64,000 nt of DNA from Mycobacterium gordonae (GTDB taxonomy: Bacteria > Actinomycetota > Actinomycetes > Mycobacteriales > Mycobacteriaceae), in assembly GCF_017086405.1 (NCBI RefSeq), contig NZ_CP070974.1:62001-126000 (forward strand), written 5' to 3'. How positions within the stretch are numbered: position 1 is the stretch's first letter; the number at the start of each line of letters is the position of its first letter. The notes under the pieces were generated by a model. That model had not been told where the DNA came from and searched no databases. It saw only the letters and a program-made list of their open reading frames with translations. The position numbers were made by a program, and so were the translations under genes. Positions 61,046 through 64,000 of the stretch are shown piece by piece.

Positions 61046-61380
61046 TGTCGGCCAAGCTCGATTATCAATGGCACTTGCGCAAGGTCATGGCTGAGCGCGG
61101 AATGTTCGCCACCACCGACCTGATCGTCCCGCTGCACGAGCGTGGCATCGTTTTGTCCTCGAGCCAGGTCTACCGGCTGGTCGTCGATCGTCCCGAACGG
61201 CTGAGCCTGAAGGTTCTGATGGCGCTGCTCGATATCCTGGACTGCGCCTTGGATGACCTGATCGAGCCGGTTGCGCCCGCTACGGCCGGAACATCGCGGA
61301 AGAAAGCCGCGGGAGCTGAAGTCGGCATCGGGAGTTTGCGGCCCAAGCGGGCACGCGTTCGCGGCGCCGAGCTGCCGTGA
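61045..61380 (+). CDS. Small HTH (XRE/Cro-like) protein of the element
   Basis: This 111-residue protein has a helix-turn-helix region (TTDLIVPLHERGIVLSSSQV, then YRLVVDRPERLSLKVLMALL) followed by DILDCALDDLIEPV, typical of Cro/XRE-like HTH_26 proteins. The C-terminal tail is basic (RPKRARVRGAE). It is coupled to both neighbours, TGATG upstream and GTGA downstream. It may regulate the operon or act as an accessory factor for excision direction, like TnpC of Tn554. That is by analogy. Confidence 0.8.
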   Translation: MSAKLDYQWHLRKVMAERGMFATTDLIVPLHERGIVLSSSQVYRLVVDRPERLSLKVLMALLDILDCALDDLIEPVAPATAGTSRKKAAGAEVGIGSLRPKRARVRGAELP

Positions 61381-63779
61381 CCCACATCGATCACGGCCGC
61401 GCGGTGACCGATCCGGTCGAGTTCATCACCGAGCTGGTGGTGGCGGTCGATGATCGGCTTGCTCCCGAAGAGATCCGCGCCATCGTCTCCACGATCGCCG
61501 GCGGTCGGGCAAAGTCGCGGCGTCTGGCAGCTTTTCTCGCCGACCATCCGGCGGTGTTGCGCGACGGGAGGTCTCCGGCACCCAGGGTGATCGGTGATCT
61601 ATTGATCGCGCTGCGCTCTGCTGGTGCGTCGGTGTCGGCGCCGGTCTGTGCGGACTGCGACAAGCAGTTGCGGGCTCTGCAGCGGATGGGCCAGGACTGG
61701 TATTGCGGGTCGTGCAGCCTGCGCACGGTTGCATGTGCGGCCTGCGGGCAACGCCAACGCGTGGCCACCCGTGATCGCGCCGGAGGGCCGCGATGCGCGC
61801 AATGTCCCGATCGCGATGAACGCGATCCGATCTCGGTCATCTACGACGTGATCGCCCAACTGGATCCGGCCGCCGACCGCGACGTGATCGCAACAGCGGT
61901 CCGCACGCTGGCATCCCGGCCGGCACACCAACGAAAGATCGGCTGGTCGTTAGAAGCGCAACCCGAATTACTCACCGGAGCTGGCTATCTCGCTCCCGTG
62001 CGCGCGATCGTTCCGCTGATCGATGCGCTTCGCGCCGCGGGTATCGGTGGCATCGTGGCACCGGCGTGTCCGCGGTGTCATCGCGTCGTCAAGGTCGACA
62101 AACCCCTCGATGGGCAGCGGGTCTGCCGCACCTGCATCGCCCACAGCCGCATCCAGGAATGCGCACGCTGTGGGGCGCACCGCGAACCAGCCACTCGCGA
62201 CCGCAACGGTCGGCCGTTGTGTTCGAACTGCTTGATCACCGACCCCGACAACCTCGAAATCTGCCTCAACTGCGGTCGACGACGCCCGGTCAGCCTCCGA
62301 ACGCCGGACGGGCCGATCTGCGGATGCTGCCCGCCCCTGCCGATCACGACTTGCTCGATCTGCGGTGAAGAAAGACCTTGCGGCACATCCCGAATCACCG
62401 GGCGGCCGTGGTGCCCAGACTGCCAGCACCACACAGCACGATGCTGTTCTTGCCGACAGACCGCACCCATCATCTCGGGCACCCGCACCCAGCCACGCTG
62501 CCAGGACTGCACCACCGGCGAAGTCTGGCACGACTGCCCAACCTGCAACGACCCCTCCTACCCCCATCCCGGCCAATGCGGCCGTTGCCTGATCAACAGC
62601 TCACTCAACGAGATCCTCGGCCCGCCGTCGGCATCGCTTCATCCCGGTCTGCAAGCGCTACGGCACAACATCGCCACCGCCGAACACCCCATCACCGCCA
62701 TACGATGGCTAAAGAAGAAACCCGTCGCTGTGGTCCTGGCCGACCTCGCCGCCGGTCGCCGCGATGTGACACACGACGCGCTCGACGAACTGCCCCAAAG
62801 CCAGCCGCTGGCGCACCTGCGCGAGGTCCTCATCGGCGTCGGCGCCCTGCCCGCCCGCGATGAACAAATGATCCGGATCGAACGATTCGTCAGCCAGACA
62901 CTAGCTGCCCATGCCGACCCCGAACTGCGGAAAGTGTTGCACCACTACACAACTTGGCACCTTGTTCGTCGACTGCGGCAACGCAACAACGGCCGCCCGA
63001 CCACCATCCAGCAGTTCGCGTGCATCCGTCAGCGCACCTACGGAGCTGTCGCTTTCCTGGACTGGCTCACCGTCAACGGGCTCACCCTCAGCAGTTGCGG
63101 GCAAGCCGACCTCGATCGCTGGCTGACCGACCACACCACGACATATCGCGATCCAGCCGGGCACTTCATCCGTTGGGCCCACAACAGCAAGCTGACCAGC
63201 GTCCGAGCCCGGACGCACCGATGGACAGGCCCCACCCAATCCCTCGATGAACAGCACCGCTGGAACACCGCGCGACGCCTCCTGCACGACACCAACCTCA
63301 AACCCGAAGACCGCCTCGCTGGCCTACTCGTCCTTCTCTACGCCCAGAACCCGGCCAGCATCTGCCGAATGGTCGTCACCAACATCGACACCACCAGCGA
63401 CCCGGTCAGCCTGCACCTAGGCCGCGCACCCATCCATCTCCCCGAGCCCGTCGCCGAGATCGCCCGATCCGTCGTCGCCAACCGCAAGGGCCACGCCACA
63501 ATCGGCGCTCTATCGCCTTCGCCCTGGCTTCTTCCCGGCGGCCAACCCGGACGACCGATCAGCACCGGCCAGCTGACCCATCGACTCAACCGACTCGGAA
63601 TCCGCCCCGGCCCCGCTCGCAGCACCGCCCTGTTCCAACTCGCCACCGAGATCCCCGCCGCGATCTTGGCACGCACCCTGGGCATCCACACCGACGTCGC
63701 CGTGGCCTGGCAACGCCTGTCCGCAGGAGACTGGACCACCTACGCCGCCGAGGTCAGCCAGCGCCCGACCAGAGCGTAG
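61377..63779 (+). CDS. 800-residue zinc-ribbon protein with degenerate recombinase domain
   Basis: The GTG start overlaps the upstream stop (GTGA). After an N-terminal helical region, about residues 85-410 contain 16 CxxC motifs (CADC, CGSC, CAAC, CAQC, CPRC, CRTC, CARC, CSNC, CLNC, CGCC, CSIC, CPDC, CCSC, CQDC, CPTC, CGRC), enough for eight zinc ribbons. Residues about 490-600 look like a SAM-like core-binding domain (TIQQFACIRQRTYGAVAFLD). The last 170 residues follow a tyrosine-recombinase plan but lack the first Arg (LLYAQNPASICRM), the H-x-x-R (RSTALFQLA) and the Tyr (VAVAWQRL). This suggests a non-catalytic, DNA-binding partner of the two active recombinases. It is conserved in operon position; its function is unknown. 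Confidence 0.8.
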   Translation: MTHIDHGRAVTDPVEFITELVVAVDDRLAPEEIRAIVSTIAGGRAKSRRLAAFLADHPAVLRDGRSPAPRVIGDLLIALRSAGASVSAPVCADCDKQLRALQRMGQDWYCGSCSLRTVACAACGQRQRVATRDRAGGPRCAQCPDRDERDPISVIYDVIAQLDPAADRDVIATAVRTLASRPAHQRKIGWSLEAQPELLTGAGYLAPVRAIVPLIDALRAAGIGGIVAPACPRCHRVVKVDKPLDGQRVCRTCIAHSRIQECARCGAHREPATRDRNGRPLCSNCLITDPDNLEICLNCGRRRPVSLRTPDGPICGCCPPLPITTCSICGEERPCGTSRITGRPWCPDCQHHTARCCSCRQTAPIISGTRTQPRCQDCTTGEVWHDCPTCNDPSYPHPGQCGRCLINSSLNEILGPPSASLHPGLQALRHNIATAEHPITAIRWLKKKPVAVVLADLAAGRRDVTHDALDELPQSQPLAHLREVLIGVGALPARDEQMIRIERFVSQTLAAHADPELRKVLHHYTTWHLVRRLRQRNNGRPTTIQQFACIRQRTYGAVAFLDWLTVNGLTLSSCGQADLDRWLTDHTTTYRDPAGHFIRWAHNSKLTSVRARTHRWTGPTQSLDEQHRWNTARRLLHDTNLKPEDRLAGLLVLLYAQNPASICRMVVTNIDTTSDPVSLHLGRAPIHLPEPVAEIARSVVANRKGHATIGALSPSPWLLPGGQPGRPISTGQLTHRLNRLGIRPGPARSTALFQLATEIPAAILARTLGIHTDVAVAWQRLSAGDWTTYAAEVSQRPTRA

Positions 63780-63891
63780 GGGCATTCGGACAGTTCCAAT
63801 ACCCGACGTCACCATTTTGGGTCCGCGACGACGAAGCCCTGCGAGCAGCCGCAAACTGGGCGTCCTACGCCAGCAGCTGGCGGATGGCTGA

Positions 63892-64000
63892 ATGATCGAC
63901 GAGCATGGCCACCTGCGGCTGCACAGTGCCGAACACCTCGATCCGATCTGGCGCCTCTGGGACGAGCTGCCGGCACAGTGGCGCGGCCCCGTCGTCGGGC
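63892..64000 (+). CDS. Next gene of the element (cut by window edge)
   Basis: ATG 63892 overlaps the stop (63893-63895) of a short frame that ends RAAANWASYASSWRMAE. It then reads MIDEHGHLRLHSAEHLDPIW to the window edge. The ATGA overlap suggests it continues the recombinase operon. The short frame before it (about 63780-63895) has no clear start. The family is not recognised. Confidence 0.45.
   Translation, partial: MIDEHGHLRLHSAEHLDPIWRLWDELPAQWRGPVVG

Larger units (their letters stand above)
58521..64000 (+). mobile_element. Multi-gene tyrosine-recombinase element (right end outside window)
   Basis: A compact operon of two tyrosine recombinases, a small HTH protein, an 800-residue zinc-ribbon/recombinase-like protein and at least one further gene is inserted in istB. 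The gene order resembles Tn554-like and recombinase-trio elements, which move using several tyrosine recombinases and make no long inverted repeats. The left boundary is near 58520. The right end lies beyond 64000. Confidence 0.7.

Overview
The window looks like an accessory region of a slow-growing, PE_PGRS-bearing Mycobacterium outside the M. tuberculosis complex. The evidence is a 2,181-residue PE_PGRS gene, several PGRS scraps, DUF732 secreted proteins, mycobacterial lipoproteins and a PknF/PknH-type kinase, high GC, and many leaderless genes that start 6-7 nt after a TANNNT -10 box. The species cannot be fixed from sequence alone. It reads as a defence island that has been repeatedly opened by insertion sequences and is littered with gene fragments.

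Layout. 1-2155: McrB (cut by the window edge) and McrC. 2228-4637: a membrane-protein gene split by an IS3-family element (3056-4339). 4887-6132: an AAA ATPase behind an operator-like inverted repeat. 6285-8730: a frameshifted DUF732 gene, one small secreted protein and PE_PGRS relics. 8873-10508: a uracil-DNA-glycosylase-like protein overlapping an exported HNH/Excalibur nuclease. 11030-11431: DUF732. 12218-18763: PE_PGRS with ten 121-residue tandem repeats. 19313-20566: IS110-family element. 20589-21817: two uncharacterised minus-strand genes. 21936-23919: IS481-family element. 24105-25388: second, inverted copy of the IS3-family element.

25605-31734 holds a small membrane protein, a 1,016-residue nuclease/helical-repeat protein, Shedu (SduA) and an Mrr-like nuclease. 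32357-38321 holds hypothetical genes, a lipoprotein, a 649-residue putative nuclease and an HNH protein. 39145-40380 is a Ser/Thr kinase. 40765-42491 is an AbiEi/AbiEii toxin-antitoxin pair. 42794-46150 is an Avs-like nuclease-NACHT protein. 46557-47480 is a VbhA-like antitoxin with a frameshifted Fic toxin. 47684-50483 is a coupled SF1 helicase/DUF2290 pair. 50714-52384 is a tyrosine integrase and a MucR/Ros-like regulator. 52390-58520 is mostly transposase debris with a lipoprotein, a DUF2510 protein and a zinc-ribbon membrane protein. From about 58521 to the right edge lies a recombinase element: two active-looking tyrosine recombinases, a small HTH protein and an 800-residue protein with eight zinc ribbons and a degenerate recombinase domain. 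It sits in a broken IS21 istB gene.

Most intact non-IS genes are nucleases, NTPases or toxin-antitoxin proteins that would sense or cut foreign DNA, and each is likely autonomous. Two features tie the region together without coding for protein: a roughly 270-bp repeat present in three full copies and one truncated copy, each with a conserved 19-bp palindrome or a G/C hairpin, and a palindromic promoter-like motif shared by the integrase and a truncated gene. The best candidates for undescribed biology are the helicase/DUF2290 pair, the 1,016-residue nuclease beside Shedu, the 649-residue nuclease-like protein, the zinc-ribbon recombinase element and the repeat family.
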